64,000 bases of DNA. It comes from an uncultured Pseudomonadota bacterium. GTDB taxonomy: Bacteria > Myxococcota_A > Bradymonadia > Bradymonadales > GCA-2716585. Each line of letters starts with the position of its first letter. Position 1 is the first letter of the stretch. Positions 1 to 8,443 of the stretch are shown here, in pieces. A model generated the notes under the pieces. It did not search any database. It was given only the letters and a program-made list of their open reading frames with translations, and had not been told where the DNA came from. Location: contig CAKZKQ010000352.1 in the NCBI GenBank assembly GCA_937123825.1, positions 1-64,000 on the forward strand, written 5' to 3'. A program made the position numbers and the translations under genes.

Positions 1-763
1 ACAGCCACGGGTAGAGAGCAACCACGAGGCCTGCGGCGGCTGGGACGATGGTCAGCAGCCGCAGTGGGAAGCTGGCCGTGGCCAGGAAGCCGTCGGGGGC
101 GTGTGGGTCGCGGCCCTTTTCCAGGAGCATCGTGCTGACCTGCCCCTTGTCGGTGATGGTCAGCAGCAGCCAGGGGACAATGACCAGGAGCGTGACGTGG
201 CTGGTCAAGACCCCAATGGCCAGCGCCAGCGGCGCCGCCACGGTCCAGACCACGCTGGTCCGCGCCCGGTAGAGGGCGTAAACGCTCAGGAGCAGCCCAA
301 AGCAGCCCAGTGCCCCCGTCCCCGGCAAGCCGGCCATGCCCAGCACTCTGGGCGTGAAGATGAAGGCCGCCACCGCCGCAAAGGCCGCCGGAGGGCCGCC
401 CGCGCGTCGGCCAAGGCCCCAAAGCGGCATCACCGAGAGCGCCAGCCCCAGGCACGACACCAGCCGCGCGGCCTCCAGGCCCTTGAGGCCAGTGATGGCG
501 CGCATGACCGCCGTGGTCAAGACTGTCAGGGGAGGCAGCGCCGCGTGGTGGCTCCAGGCGGCGTCGATGGCCTGCGATGACCAGCGGCCAGGGTTGCGCA
601 GCCACCCCAGGACGTGGTCCGAGGCTTCGCTGAGCCAGACCCCCTCCTGGGTGACGCCGCGCAGATCCAGGCCCCACGTCATGCCCACAAAGAGCAGCGC
701 GGCCACCAGCACCGGCAGTGACCCCACAAGGCGAATGCCGCTGAAGCGCTTGTCCTGACTCAT
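1..763 (-). CDS. Multi-pass membrane protein, glycosyltransferase-39-like (3' end outside window)
   Basis: Reading the minus strand from an ATG at 763 gives an uninterrupted frame of at least 254 residues that leaves the window. It begins MSQDKRFSGIRLVG, has a hydrophobic segment near residues 10-28, and later stretches such as LSVMPLWGLG, AAFAAVAAFIF, GCFGLLLSVYAL, WTVAAPLALAIGVL and LLVIVPWLLLT that look like successive membrane helices. The layout (short cytoplasmic start, first helix, an extracytoplasmic loop with Asp/Glu and His, then many helices) resembles polyprenyl-phosphate-sugar-dependent glycosyltransferases (GT39/ArnT type), but no signature residue pair can be confirmed in the visible part. 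Its ATG overlaps the stop of the upstream gene in an ATGA arrangement, so the two are probably co-translated. Family assignment is tentative; membrane protein is secure. Confidence 0.6.
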   Translation of the reverse strand, partial: MSQDKRFSGIRLVGSLPVLVAALLFVGMTWGLDLRGVTQEGVWLSEASDHVLGWLRNPGRWSSQAIDAAWSHHAALPPLTVLTTAVMRAITGLKGLEAARLVSCLGLALSVMPLWGLGRRAGGPPAAFAAVAAFIFTPRVLGMAGLPGTGALGCFGLLLSVYALYRARTSVVWTVAAPLALAIGVLTSHVTLLVIVPWLLLTITDKGQVSTMLLEKGRDPHAPDGFLATASFPLRLLTIVPAAAGLVVALYPWL

Positions 764-1698
764 GGGCGCTCCTGAGGGGTTTTGACCGGGATGAGTTGGG
801 CATCGAGGCAGAAGTGCCGCCGCCCGGTGTTGTTGGCTTTAATGGTGATGCGGACCTCGGCGTCGGGCGCGCCGGTCACTTTCAGGTCGGCCTGGAAGCT
901 CGACCAGCCCCGCTTGTTGGGGTGCGTGCGCACGATGGTGGGTTGGCCGGCGACCTCGACTTCAAAGTGGACTGGGGCACCCTGGCGCGTGGCCGCGGCC
1001 TGGTCTGAAAGGGCGATCCGGCCTTTGAGGGTGGCGGGCACGGGCAAAGCGGGCCAGGAGACCGTCAGCGCCTCGCGCTCCAGCGGGTGGAGCCACAGGC
1101 AGCGCTGCGGTTTGCCGTCGATGGTCAGCGTCTCTGGACCCACGTGGTTCCATTCTTTGGGGCCGCAAAACCAGCGCCCAAAGCGCCACGTGTCGCATTT
1201 TCGCGGGGCACCGTCGGTGCTGGGGCGCGCCTCGACATGGGCCTCGGGCAGCAGATCCATCAGGTCGATGGGGTTGGCGGAGCGGTTGGCGCGCGGTTGG
1301 CCCTGGCGGCGCGCGACCCAGGGGCCAGCCAACTCAACGGGGCCGGGGTCTTCGGTCGGGGGCAGGGTTGAGGTGTCGTCGGCGATGGCCACAAAGGGCT
1401 CGGGCGGCGCCGGTTTCCAGGGCGGCGTCAGGCGGACCGATCCGCCCGCGTGCCAGGCCACCTCTTCGGCGGCCGGGGCCGTCACATAGACCGGGATGCC
1501 CGGGGCTGCGGCGGCCTTTTCGATGGTCGACGCCATGCGGACCTGATCGAGGGGCAACGCCGATGGGGTCAACTCGACCACCAGAGAGACCACCGCCACG
1601 GCGATGAAGCCCACAAAGCCCGCCACGCTGAAGGCGCCTCCGTTGGTCTGTTGGGGTGAGTCGTTCAACACTTCTCCACAAAGGGGTTTGGGCCACAC
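760..1698 (-). CDS. Hypothetical membrane-anchored protein upstream of the GT39-like gene
   Basis: 312 residues from the ATG at 1698. A GGAG just upstream of a TTG at 1668 makes a slightly shorter start (residue 11) equally possible. One hydrophobic segment (about residues 25-43, GFVGFIAVAVVSLVVEL) follows a short polar N-terminus, so the remaining roughly 260 residues are probably extracytoplasmic. That part is rich in Pro, Trp and beta-prone stretches, with Cys residues in WRFGRWFCGP and further Cys residues in the second half that could form disulfides. I recognise no catalytic motif. It is translationally coupled (4-bp overlap) to the membrane glycosyltransferase-like gene, suggesting a partner or substrate-presenting role in a cell-envelope process; this is inference from context only. 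Confidence 0.55.
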   Translation of the reverse strand: MWPKPLCGEVLNDSPQQTNGGAFSVAGFVGFIAVAVVSLVVELTPSALPLDQVRMASTIEKAAAAPGIPVYVTAPAAEEVAWHAGGSVRLTPPWKPAPPEPFVAIADDTSTLPPTEDPGPVELAGPWVARRQGQPRANRSANPIDLMDLLPEAHVEARPSTDGAPRKCDTWRFGRWFCGPKEWNHVGPETLTIDGKPQRCLWLHPLEREALTVSWPALPVPATLKGRIALSDQAAATRQGAPVHFEVEVAGQPTIVRTHPNKRGWSSFQADLKVTGAPDAEVRITIKANNTGRRHFCLDAQLIPVKTPQERP

Positions 1699-1819
1699 AG
1701 TGACCGCCTGCGGAGCTTATCTCATACCACGACTTGCGCCCAAGGGGAGCAGACTCGTAAAATGACGCGGCCTTTTCTTTGTCTCAGAGGCCTGATTTTG
1801 CCAACCGAGGAATGACTTG

Positions 1820-3742
1820 ATGGAGCACGTACAGTCCGGGGGATTGCAGCTTCGCCTGCTTGGACCGGAGCCGCAGGACTTCACGTTCGCCACCGAAAAC
1901 GAGGTGACCATCGGGCGCAGCCCCGAGAACATGATCGCCCTGACCGACCCGCGCATCTCCAGTCGACACGGGCGTCTGGTGCGCGAAGGCGGGCGCTACT
2001 TCTACGAAGACCTCGGCAGCACCAACGGCTCCATGGTCCGCACCCCCGAAGGGCGCGACACCGTCGTGGAACCCAACCAGCGCTCCCGCGTCGAAGTCCA
2101 CCCCGGCGATGAGCTGCTCCTCGGAGACGTCACTCGCCCCGTCCGAGTCCGCGTCATCGCCCACAGCGCCGAGCGCGGCGACCTGGGCCGGCGCTCGATG
2201 AAGAACATCGGCGAGCTGGGCACCGCCCTTGTGCACAACCCCCTGACCAGCCGCAGGGTGCTGCACAACCTCTTTGAGATGTTCTCCGAACTCTCCGCCA
2301 TTCAGGACCGCTCCAAAGCCGTCGCCCGGCTGCTCGACTTTGTCCTGGGCACCATGCGCGAGGCGGCCCTGTGCGGCTTCTACGTCATCGACGAAGAGGG
2401 CATCCCCACCGTCGAGTCCTTCCGCACCCGCAACGACGAGGTCCCGCAAGTCCCCGGCGCCTCCGTCATGCGCAAGCTCTTTGCCGCCGCCTTCAACGAC
2501 GAAGTCAGCGTCCTGAGCGACGACAGCGTCGGCCTGGAGCGCGCCTTCGGGCGCCGCGACATCCCCCTGCAATCCGCCATCGCCGCGCCCCTCTTTGGAC
2601 ACGGCCGCCTTGCCGGGCTCCTCTTTGTCGCCTCCACCCGAACCCTCACCCAGTTCGACCTCGACCTCCTCACCGTGATCTCCCACCAAGCCGCCACTCG
2701 CCTGGCAAACATACTGCTCATCGAGCGCCTCTCGGCGGCCGAAGCCCGGCTGCGCACCGAAAACACCTATTTGAAAGAGGTGTTGGCCCGCGATGAAGTC
2801 TCGGTCGATATCATCGGTGAGTCCGCCGCGCTCAAGCGCACCCTGAAGCAGACGCAGGTGGTCGCCCGCACGGACACGACCGTGCTTTTGCTCGGGGAGA
2901 CCGGGACCGGCAAGGAACTCTTTGCCCGTTACCTCCACGAGGCCGGACCCCGGCGCGACCGGCTCTTTGCCGCCGTCAACTGCGGCGCCCTGGCCGACAC
3001 GCTCCTTGAAAGCGAACTCTTTGGTCATAAAAAGGGGGCCTTTACCGGCGCCTACGCCGACCGCAAAGGCCTCTTCCAGGTCGCCGACGGCGGCACGCTC
3101 TTCCTCGACGAGGTCGGCGACGTCTCGCCCAGCCTCCAGGTCAAGCTCCTGCGCGCCCTGGAGAGCGGCGACGTCACCCCCGTCGGTGCCGTGCGACCCC
3201 TGCACGTCGACGTGCGCATCGTGGCCGCCACCAACAAAGACCTCTCCAAAGAGGTCGCCGAAGGCCGCTTCCGCGAAGACCTCTACTACCGCATCAACGT
3301 CTTCCCCGTGCAGCTCCCCCCGCTGCGCGACCGCGTCGGAGACGTCCCCATCCTGGTCGACTTCTTCCTCCAACGCTTCAACATCAAGCTCAACAAGAAC
3401 GTTCAAGGCATCTCGCCGGTCGCCATGGAACGCATGCGCGCCTACAACTGGCCCGGCAACGTCCGCGAACTCCAAAATGAAATGGAGCGCGCCGTCCTGC
3501 TCAGCGACGACAACGCCGACATTGAACCCGAAGCCCTCTCTGAGCGCATCTCCGGCATGCTAGAGCTCCCCGTCGAGATTGGCCCCCTCAAAGAAACCAT
3601 GGCACGCCTCGAAGAGCAGTACATCGTCCGCGCCCTCAAAGAACACGACTGGAACCGCACCCGCACCGCCAAAACCCTCGGCATCTCCCGCCAAGCCCTC
3701 ACCGTCAAGCTCAGTAGGTACGGCATCATAGGCAACGACTAA
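1820..3742 (+). CDS. FHA-GAF sigma-54-dependent transcriptional activator
   Basis: 640 residues. An in-frame TTG lies at 1817, but the ATG at 1820 is better placed after GAGG (1807-1810). Order of domains: FHA (about 20-100, with IGR, SSRHG and LGSTNGS phosphothreonine-binding signatures), GAF (about 150-310), AAA+ sigma-54 interaction domain (about 330-560) and a C-terminal Fis-type helix-turn-helix (about 598-640, [17 protein letters not shown]). The AAA+ core is intact: Walker A GETGTGKE (359-366), the sigma-54-contacting GAFTGA loop (406-411), Walker B GTLFLDE, and WPGNVREL near 544-551. There is no receiver domain, so activity is probably set by a phosphothreonine partner through the FHA and/or a small ligand in the GAF domain. 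Such FHA-linked activators are common in myxobacteria and often act downstream of Ser/Thr kinases. Target promoters are not visible. Confidence 0.93.
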   Translation: MEHVQSGGLQLRLLGPEPQDFTFATENEVTIGRSPENMIALTDPRISSRHGRLVREGGRYFYEDLGSTNGSMVRTPEGRDTVVEPNQRSRVEVHPGDELLLGDVTRPVRVRVIAHSAERGDLGRRSMKNIGELGTALVHNPLTSRRVLHNLFEMFSELSAIQDRSKAVARLLDFVLGTMREAALCGFYVIDEEGIPTVESFRTRNDEVPQVPGASVMRKLFAAAFNDEVSVLSDDSVGLERAFGRRDIPLQSAIAAPLFGHGRLAGLLFVASTRTLTQFDLDLLTVISHQAATRLANILLIERLSAAEARLRTENTYLKEVLARDEVSVDIIGESAALKRTLKQTQVVARTDTTVLLLGETGTGKELFARYLHEAGPRRDRLFAAVNCGALADTLLESELFGHKKGAFTGAYADRKGLFQVADGGTLFLDEVGDVSPSLQVKLLRALESGDVTPVGAVRPLHVDVRIVAATNKDLSKEVAEGRFREDLYYRINVFPVQLPPLRDRVGDVPILVDFFLQRFNIKLNKNVQGISPVAMERMRAYNWPGNVRELQNEMERAVLLSDDNADIEPEALSERISGMLELPVEIGPLKETMARLEEQYIVRALKEHDWNRTRTAKTLGISRQALTVKLSRYGIIGND

Positions 3743-3745
3743 CTG

Positions 3746-3862
3746 TTTTGGGCGGCCCTAACGGCGTCAGGAACCACAGAACTCACTCGCAATAGCGCTG
3801 CTATGGCTTCGCTCGTTCTGAGGCCCCTGCCATCCGTTATTGCTCGCCCAAAACTCGCGGCA
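3746..3862 (-). repeat. Dispersed structured intergenic repeat, family 1, copy A
   Basis: About 117 bp starting 3 bp after the stop codon of the sigma-54 activator. Read on the minus strand it matches the copies at 20813-20930 and 61654-61796 almost throughout, sharing blocks such as GGCGAGCAA, GGATGGCAGGGGCC and GTGGTTCCTG. In its centre is a hairpin, ATAGC-AGC-GCTAT (3792-3804). The end carrying GGGCCGCCC abuts the stop codon, as in copy C. Could be a REP-like non-autonomous element or a 3' UTR structural element. Confidence 0.8.
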
Positions 3863-3924
3863 TCTTCTCTTTTTCTTTTTGAATTGTTTGGGTTTGGCGT
3901 GGGGTCTGTGGTGGTTCAAGCTCG

Positions 3925-4815
3925 GTGGTTCAACAACGTCACCTGCGGGTTCAATTGCGTTCATCCAACGAAGCCACCTGCTTGAATCGACCGCCAGCCT
4001 CGCAACGAAGGCACCTGCGGGAAAATTACGTTCCCTCCAGCGGAGCCACCTACCTGAATCAACCGCCACCCACCGAACAAAGCCACCTGCGAGAGCAATT
4101 ACGTTCATTTCTGCGAAGCTACCTGCTCGAATCGACCGCCATCTGTTCAACAAAGCCACCTGCGTGAATCAACCGCGTTGGGCCGTCACCACCCACAAGC
4201 GAACAAGGGGCTTGGAGTCGCGCAGCGACTCTCCGTCACTGGGGCCTTGCGCCCCAGAGACGTGACCCCTTAGTGAGCGCTATAATCGCCTGACGCTAAC
4301 TGCTTGGGTCTTCCAACAAAGCCGCCTGTCTCAAATCAAGCGCGTTCCTACAGCAAAGCCCAAATCCCAGAGACGTGACCCCTTAGTGAGCGCTATAATT
4401 GCTTGACACGACCCTAATCACTTGGGTGATCCATCGAAGCCCACTGCTTGATTCAACCGCCACCTTTCAACAGCGCCACCTACGGATTTGATCACGTTAC
4501 CCAGCGAATCCTCCTGCTGGAATCAACCGCCAGCCTCACATCAAAGCCCCCTCCTCGAACCAACCATGTTCATCCAACAAAGCCACCTGCTGGAATCAAC
4601 CGTGTTCCCACAACAACGTCACCTGTGGGGATAATTACGTTCCCCCTTTGCGAAGCCGTTTGCTTGAATCAAGCGCCATCCGTTCAACAAAGCCCACTGC
4701 GTGAATCAACCGCGTTCATCCAACAAAGCCACCTGCGGAAAACATTACGCTCCATTTTGCGAAGCTGCCTGCTGGAACCGACCGCCACCCGTTCAACAAA
4801 GCCGCTTGCTCGATT
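3925..4815. repeat. Degenerate tandem repeat tract
   Basis: About 900 bp of intergenic sequence built from two alternating imperfect units of roughly 31-41 bp. Both carry a core like GCCACCTGC, preceded by CAACAAA or CATCCAACGAA and followed by TGAATCAACCGCC or GGAAAATTACGTTC. I count about two dozen units in two blocks (3925-4175 and 4300-4815), separated by a different segment with two small hairpins and a 34-bp direct repeat. Unit sequences drift and there are no unique spacers, so this is not a CRISPR array. Short frames through it encode repetitive peptides on both strands, but none has a ribosome-binding site or looks like a gene. The rest of 3743-4852 holds only repeat copy A. Confidence 0.75.
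4253..4399. repeat. 34-bp direct repeat pair containing TATAAT
   Basis: A 34-bp segment at 4253-4286 recurs identically at 4366-4399, 113 bp downstream; similarity continues weakly for another 30 bp (GCTTGAC, CTTGGGT). Each ends in TATAAT, a perfect -10 hexamer, but no good -35 box lies at the correct distance, so promoter activity is uncertain. Just upstream, 4214-4257 contains two small hairpins (GAGTCGC-GCA-GCGACTC and CTGGGGC-CTTGC-GCCCCAG). Confidence 0.7.
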
Positions 4816-4852
4816 CACAAAGGGAAAGGGCGGCAGTGGGCAAAGGCTCTTC

Positions 4853-7033
4853 TTAGGAGGTGATGAGGTAGCCGTTTTCGATTTCTTTGATGGTGTGTTG
4901 TGCGACGGCTTGTCTCAAGTCGGCCAGGGGTCGGCCGAGCCAGAGTTTTTCTTCTGACTCTCCGGTGCCGTCGGCTCCAGCGGTGACCTGGCGCAACATG
5001 GCGGGCGCTGGGCTTCTGGAGAGGAGTTCTTCGGGGTCGTGTCCGACGAGGCCTGACAGAGCGCTGGCGCGGGCACCTGCGTTGAACCAGCGCGGGGTTT
5101 TTATCAGGAGTCTGGCGCCGAGCAGCCGGAGTTTGCCGTCTTGTGTCTCTTCGACGGCTCCAGCGGGTAGGAGCACGTCTTCGAGGATAAACTGGCTGAA
5201 CTCTTCAAAGTGGTTGTCGTTGGCGGCCTCAAGCAGATAGGTCGGTGGCCGGACGGGGATGAAGGTTTGCCCCATGGGGTCAAAGAACATGACGGGCAGA
5301 TTGAGGTGGACGCTGAAGGAGGCGATGTCTTGCGTGATGCTGGTCAGAGTGCTGCGCTCGATGGGGGTGTTGCCCAGGCCCGACAGGAGGTCGAGCAGGA
5401 GCAGTCGAAAGGTCTGGATGATGCCTTCGACCAGGAGCAACTCATATTCGACCCGTTCGCGTTCTGCGGTGGTGCGGGGGTAGCCGCACAGGATGTCTTG
5501 TTCGACGGTGCAGCCGGGGGCCTGTGGCCATGAAGGGACGGGTCTTTGGAGCCCGTTGGATGCTGGCATCCGCAGCGGGGCGTGGGGTTGGATGGGCGGG
5601 TTGCGCAGGGGGTTGGGTTCGGACATGAACCGCCACCAGCCTTCGAGCGGTTCGGCGCGGTAACGATCCTTGCCGAGCCAGGGTTTGACCTCATCGAGCC
5701 AGCGTTGGCTGATGCCCAGCGCGTTGTTTTGTGCCTGGTCCAGTCTGGGTGTGGCCAGCCCTTCGGCCCAGGCTTGCAAGACGGCTTGGCTCCATCCGGC
5801 AGGACCCTGGTCGAGCAACCTTGAGGCCACTGGCCCTGTTTGCAGGTGTGCACGCTCGGTGTCCAACCCCAACACCTTAAGGTGCTGTCCCCAAAAGACC
5901 ATCGCCTCCCAACTTGCCGCAGGTTTCACGTGCAACATCTCCAAGCGGCTGGTCGTCGCCTTGGGCAAATGGGCCTGCCCAGTGGAGTCCGAAGTGGGGC
6001 AGGGCAGGGGGGTTTGATCGAGCAGGCAGCAGAGACCTTTGAGCAAATCCACGGGCTCGGCCAAAGCCTTCAACTGAGCCTGACGAGGGCGCATGGTCCA
6101 ACCCGGAGCCCTCTCAAAACCCTCCAGAAAACCCTGCTCCTGGATCTGACGGTTGATCTGCCAAAGCAGCGGGCGCAGCTCCTCGGGCAAGACCACCAAC
6201 TCTTCGGTGCGCGCCTGACCGTCTGGAGACTCCTCGGCGGGGATGTTGATCTCGTAGGCGAAGATCAAGCCGTGATCGCGCAGATCCTGCTCCAAGGCCT
6301 GCTCTCGGCGCTGGTGGTGCCGAGCGGTCAACGGCCTCAATGTCTGGTCCCCCCAGGCAAAGCTGAAGATCTCGTGGCGGTGACAGACGCCGTGCCACTC
6401 AAGCATCAGCGGGAGCGGGAAGGTGTGCTCGTACCAATCCGGGTTCAACAGCAGCGCGCCCAGACGCTCGGGATTCCCCAACGACATCGCCACGTTCAAC
6501 GCTGTGGGCACAAACGGACCCCGCGACGGCAACGAGAGGTTCTGGCAAATCCGGTCCAATTCCTCTTGCGACAAACGGCCCAGCAACAACGGCATGCTGA
6601 AGCGAAAGAGGTCCAGTGATGCTGCACACAAGACCGCAATTTCTACTGGCATCACCCAGCCCCACTGACCCAGGCCCTCCTGAACAGGGCCCCACTGCGC
6701 CGGATAGGGATAGATCAAGCCCGCGCGCGCCAAGAGCTGACGGTTGTCGTGATCCTCCGGGTAGAGCGTCACCGGCAGGCTGTGCTCCTGCATCATCTCG
6801 GTCAGCAGGTTCTTGGGGGATGTCCCCAGCGCCAACCCGGCGAGCTTGTCCGTGAAGCGCTGACGGTCCTCAATGAAAAACTGGTAGAGCCCCATCGGGG
6901 TGTGGGTCCCCGCGCCCCAACACTGGCTGATCTGAAGCCTCCTGGCGCGAGGCTGGCGTTGGAGCAGGTCCAAAAGCTCCGGCACGTAGATCTCTTCTTT
7001 GTTGGGGGCGTCGGGCGGTGGGGTCTGGTTCAT
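4853..7033 (-). CDS. Hypothetical protein, 726 aa, unrecognised
   Basis: A long intact frame starting at ATG 7033, which overlaps the stop of the GtrA gene by four bases (ATGA), so the two are transcribed and probably translated together. The protein is soluble in appearance, with no signal peptide and no clear membrane helix, and is rich in Leu, Gln and Trp. The N-terminal part (about 15-160) looks like helical winged-helix-type sequence (ELLDLLQRQPRARRLQISQ). The middle contains an acidic helical segment, and near residues 530-650 there are hydrophobic helices (YELLLVEGIIQTFRLLLLDLL). I see no P-loop, catalytic triad or metal motif. It ends just inside the repeat tract at 4815-4852. I do not recognise the family. 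Confidence 0.75.
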   Translation of the reverse strand: MNQTPPPDAPNKEEIYVPELLDLLQRQPRARRLQISQCWGAGTHTPMGLYQFFIEDRQRFTDKLAGLALGTSPKNLLTEMMQEHSLPVTLYPEDHDNRQLLARAGLIYPYPAQWGPVQEGLGQWGWVMPVEIAVLCAASLDLFRFSMPLLLGRLSQEELDRICQNLSLPSRGPFVPTALNVAMSLGNPERLGALLLNPDWYEHTFPLPLMLEWHGVCHRHEIFSFAWGDQTLRPLTARHHQRREQALEQDLRDHGLIFAYEINIPAEESPDGQARTEELVVLPEELRPLLWQINRQIQEQGFLEGFERAPGWTMRPRQAQLKALAEPVDLLKGLCCLLDQTPLPCPTSDSTGQAHLPKATTSRLEMLHVKPAASWEAMVFWGQHLKVLGLDTERAHLQTGPVASRLLDQGPAGWSQAVLQAWAEGLATPRLDQAQNNALGISQRWLDEVKPWLGKDRYRAEPLEGWWRFMSEPNPLRNPPIQPHAPLRMPASNGLQRPVPSWPQAPGCTVEQDILCGYPRTTAERERVEYELLLVEGIIQTFRLLLLDLLSGLGNTPIERSTLTSITQDIASFSVHLNLPVMFFDPMGQTFIPVRPPTYLLEAANDNHFEEFSQFILEDVLLPAGAVEETQDGKLRLLGARLLIKTPRWFNAGARASALSGLVGHDPEELLSRSPAPAMLRQVTAGADGTGESEEKLWLGRPLADLRQAVAQHTIKEIENGYLITS

Positions 7034-7548
7034 GGTGTGTCAGGTTCTGAATCGGCGCTCCCGGAGGCGGCGTTTGCCTCCTGGGCCGACCTTGGTGCGG
7101 TGTCTTCATCGGTCTTGAAGGTCCAAAGGTGGTTGATGAAAAAGTTGATCAACACACCCGCGCCGATGCCCGCAAAATTGGAGAGATAATCGTTGATCCC
7201 AAAGACGTCGCTGCAGACGACCAGCACCACAATCTGAATGATCCCTGCGGCGCCCGCCACGATGTAGTACTTCAGCATCCGTTTGGCAAACGCCGCCGGA
7301 CCTGCGCTGCGACGATCCCTCCACGTCCAGGCGTCGTTGAGCAAAAAGTTGGTCAAGATCGACAAAAACACCGCCAGCGCGCCCGCATAGTGGTGGCCGT
7401 TGGCCATCCCCTCAAAAATCACGCCTTTGCCCACGGCAAAAAGACCCATGTTGACGAACACCCCGCTCAGACCCACAAGCCCAAACTTGGCAATCCGCCA
7501 CCACTGATCACTGCGCAACTTTCCAAGCAATGCCTTCAACACCACCAC
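7030..7548 (-). CDS. GtrA-family membrane protein
   Basis: 172 residues starting at one of three consecutive GTG codons (7548) behind GAGGAGGAG. GtrA-like proteins are small four-helix membrane proteins involved in moving polyprenyl-linked sugars or in cell-surface polysaccharide synthesis. The hallmark first helix FGLVGLSGVFVNMGLF (about residues 21-36), the second and third helices with the NFLLNDAWTWRDR element (about 69-81), and a fourth helix followed by NFFINHLWTF fit the family well, as does the length. The C-terminal 25 residues are polar and acidic. It overlaps the start of the downstream 726-aa gene. What glycan it serves cannot be read from the sequence. Confidence 0.88.
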   Translation of the reverse strand: MVVLKALLGKLRSDQWWRIAKFGLVGLSGVFVNMGLFAVGKGVIFEGMANGHHYAGALAVFLSILTNFLLNDAWTWRDRRSAGPAAFAKRMLKYYIVAGAAGIIQIVVLVVCSDVFGINDYLSNFAGIGAGVLINFFINHLWTFKTDEDTAPRSAQEANAASGSADSEPDTP

Positions 7549-7567
7549 CCCCTCTCCTCCTCACATA

Positions 7568-7600
7568 GCCCCGGCATTGACTTCAGGTCAATGCCGGGGC
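7568..7600. terminator. Perfect 14-bp hairpin
   Basis: GCCCCGGCATTGAC (7568-7581), loop TTCAG, and its exact complement (7587-7600). It lies 20 bp upstream of the gtrA-like start and has no T-run on either side, so it could block read-through from the repeat island or act in the leader RNA of the gtrA operon. Confidence 0.5.
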
Positions 7601-7627
7601 GGCTGAACTCACGGTGTGAGTTCAGCC
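7601..7627. terminator. Perfect 12-bp hairpin at outer edge of the inverted repeat
   Basis: GGCTGAACTCAC, loop GGT, and the exact complement. It immediately follows the previous hairpin and occupies the same place in the left arm as the 8419-8443 hairpin does in the right arm. The stem sequences differ (GAACTCAC against CAATCAC), so pairing rather than sequence is kept. Confidence 0.5.
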
Positions 7628-7811
7628 GCGGTTCGCTGCGCTGCGCTTGCTTTCGGTTCGCGGCGCCGGCGCTTTGCTTGGCTTGCTTGTGGTTCGCCTG
7701 CTGCGCAGGCTTTTGGTGCGGTCGCTGCGCTCCCTGATAGCATTTGTGATGGGTGGGTTCTTGGCTTCGCCGGTACGAGTTGGGCATTTCGTCGAAATTG
7801 GTTCGTTTTTT
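7628..7811 (+). repeat. Long inverted repeat, left arm
   Basis: Outer part (7628-7714) is low-complexity sequence made of TTCGGTTCGC and GCTGCGCTTGC words. The inner core (7715-7811) is close to 90% identical to the reverse complement of 8230-8327, including GGTGCGGTCGCTGCGCTCCC and GGCATTTCGTCGAAATTGG. Arms are about 420 bp apart. Confidence 0.8.
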
Positions 7812-7965
7812 GGAGGTTGGATGGGCGCTGACTGAGTCTTGGAAAGCTTTCCATGGGGGTTTGTGGTCGGTGGTGATGATTTGGAGGGTTTTCCAAGGGA
7901 GTGGGCGGCTTTTCTGATGGAAGCTTTGGGATTCTTTGAGGCCGTGGGAGCCGTTTTTGGGGCGA

Positions 7966-8078
7966 AGGCAGGCGGCGATAGCCCGCTGGCCGAAGCGGCC
8001 TCTGTATTCGAAGGCCAACACCGACAGTGACACTTGAGGGCTGAGGCAGGCGGCGATAGCCCGCTGGCCGAAGCGGCC
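7966..8078. repeat. 35-bp exact direct repeat
   Basis: The same 35 bp occurs at 7966-8000 and 8044-8078. Each ends in a small hairpin GGCCG-AAG-CGGCC preceded by GGCAGGCGGCGATAGCCC. The 43 bp between them are not repeated. Confidence 0.8.
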
Positions 8079-8120
8079 CTGGAACTTAAGAACCCGCGCC
8101 GTCAACACCCACAAAGGCCA

Positions 8121-8153
8121 GCAGGGCAGGCGAGCTTCGCCGCCTACCCTGCC
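8121..8153 (+). repeat. Structured repeat, family 3, copy 1
   Basis: Outer stem GCAGGG/CCCTGC around an inner stem GGCGA-GC-TTCGCC. The same nested layout with the conserved GGCGAGCT word recurs twice at 62945-63029 with different outer stems. Confidence 0.55.
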
Positions 8154-8229
8154 CCCCCCCAAGCCGGGCATACACGCGTGGGCGCAGGCACCAAGCCCAT
8201 AAATCCACCAGCCGGACGACCCGACCACC

Positions 8230-8418
8230 CCAAACGAACCAATTTCGACGAAATGCCCCACTCCCACCGGCGAAGCCAAGACCCCAACCCATCGCAAATG
8301 CCATAAGGGAGCGCAGCGACCGCACCACAAGGAAGCGAACGCAGTGAGCGACCGAACCACAAGCGCAGCGCAGCAAGCGAACCGAAAGGGCAGCCAAGCG
8401 AAGCGCGGCAACCGAACC
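8230..8418 (-). repeat. Long inverted repeat, right arm
   Basis: Inverted partner of 7628-7811. The core is 8230-8327; the outer part (8328-8418) is low-complexity sequence of the same words. It runs up to the hairpin that overlaps the rluA-like stop codon. Confidence 0.8.
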
Positions 8419-8443
8419 GGCTCAATCACTGCGTGATTGAGCC
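8419..8443 (-). terminator. Perfect 11-bp hairpin overlapping the rluA-like stop codon
   Basis: GGCTCAATCAC, loop TGC, and exact complement; the TGA of the pseudouridine synthase gene lies inside the stem. There is no T-run downstream on the minus strand, so termination may not be classical. Confidence 0.5.

Larger units (their letters stand above)
7549..8425. other. Gene-free repeat island between gtrA-like and rluA-like genes
   Basis: 877 bp with no convincing gene. It contains, left to right: two perfect hairpins (7568-7600, 7601-7627), the left arm of a long inverted repeat (to 7811), a 35-bp direct repeat (7966-8000 and 8044-8078), a short structured repeat (8121-8153) and the right arm of the inverted repeat (8230-8418). 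A 297-codon minus frame spans it but is built from the repeats. Confidence 0.7.

Noticed and set aside
1054..1092. RF-like region of Clp paralogue 2 (protein residues) as an active release factor
   Set aside because: No GGQ and no SPF motif anywhere in the 1163 residues, so peptide release at stop codons is not predicted; only the domain 1-2 resemblance is claimed.
1784..3475. 563-codon minus frame opposite the sigma-54 activator
   Set aside because: Antisense to a protein with intact FHA, GAF, AAA+ and HTH motifs; its composition (runs of Gly, Val, Asp) is what third-position GC bias gives on the other strand.
3925..4815. CRISPR array
   Set aside because: Units are imperfect and contiguous, with no constant repeat, no unique spacers and no cas genes in the window.
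7536..8429. 297-codon minus frame across the repeat island
   Set aside because: Composed of the inverted- and direct-repeat sequences, no start signal, and its peptide repeats only reflect the DNA repeats.
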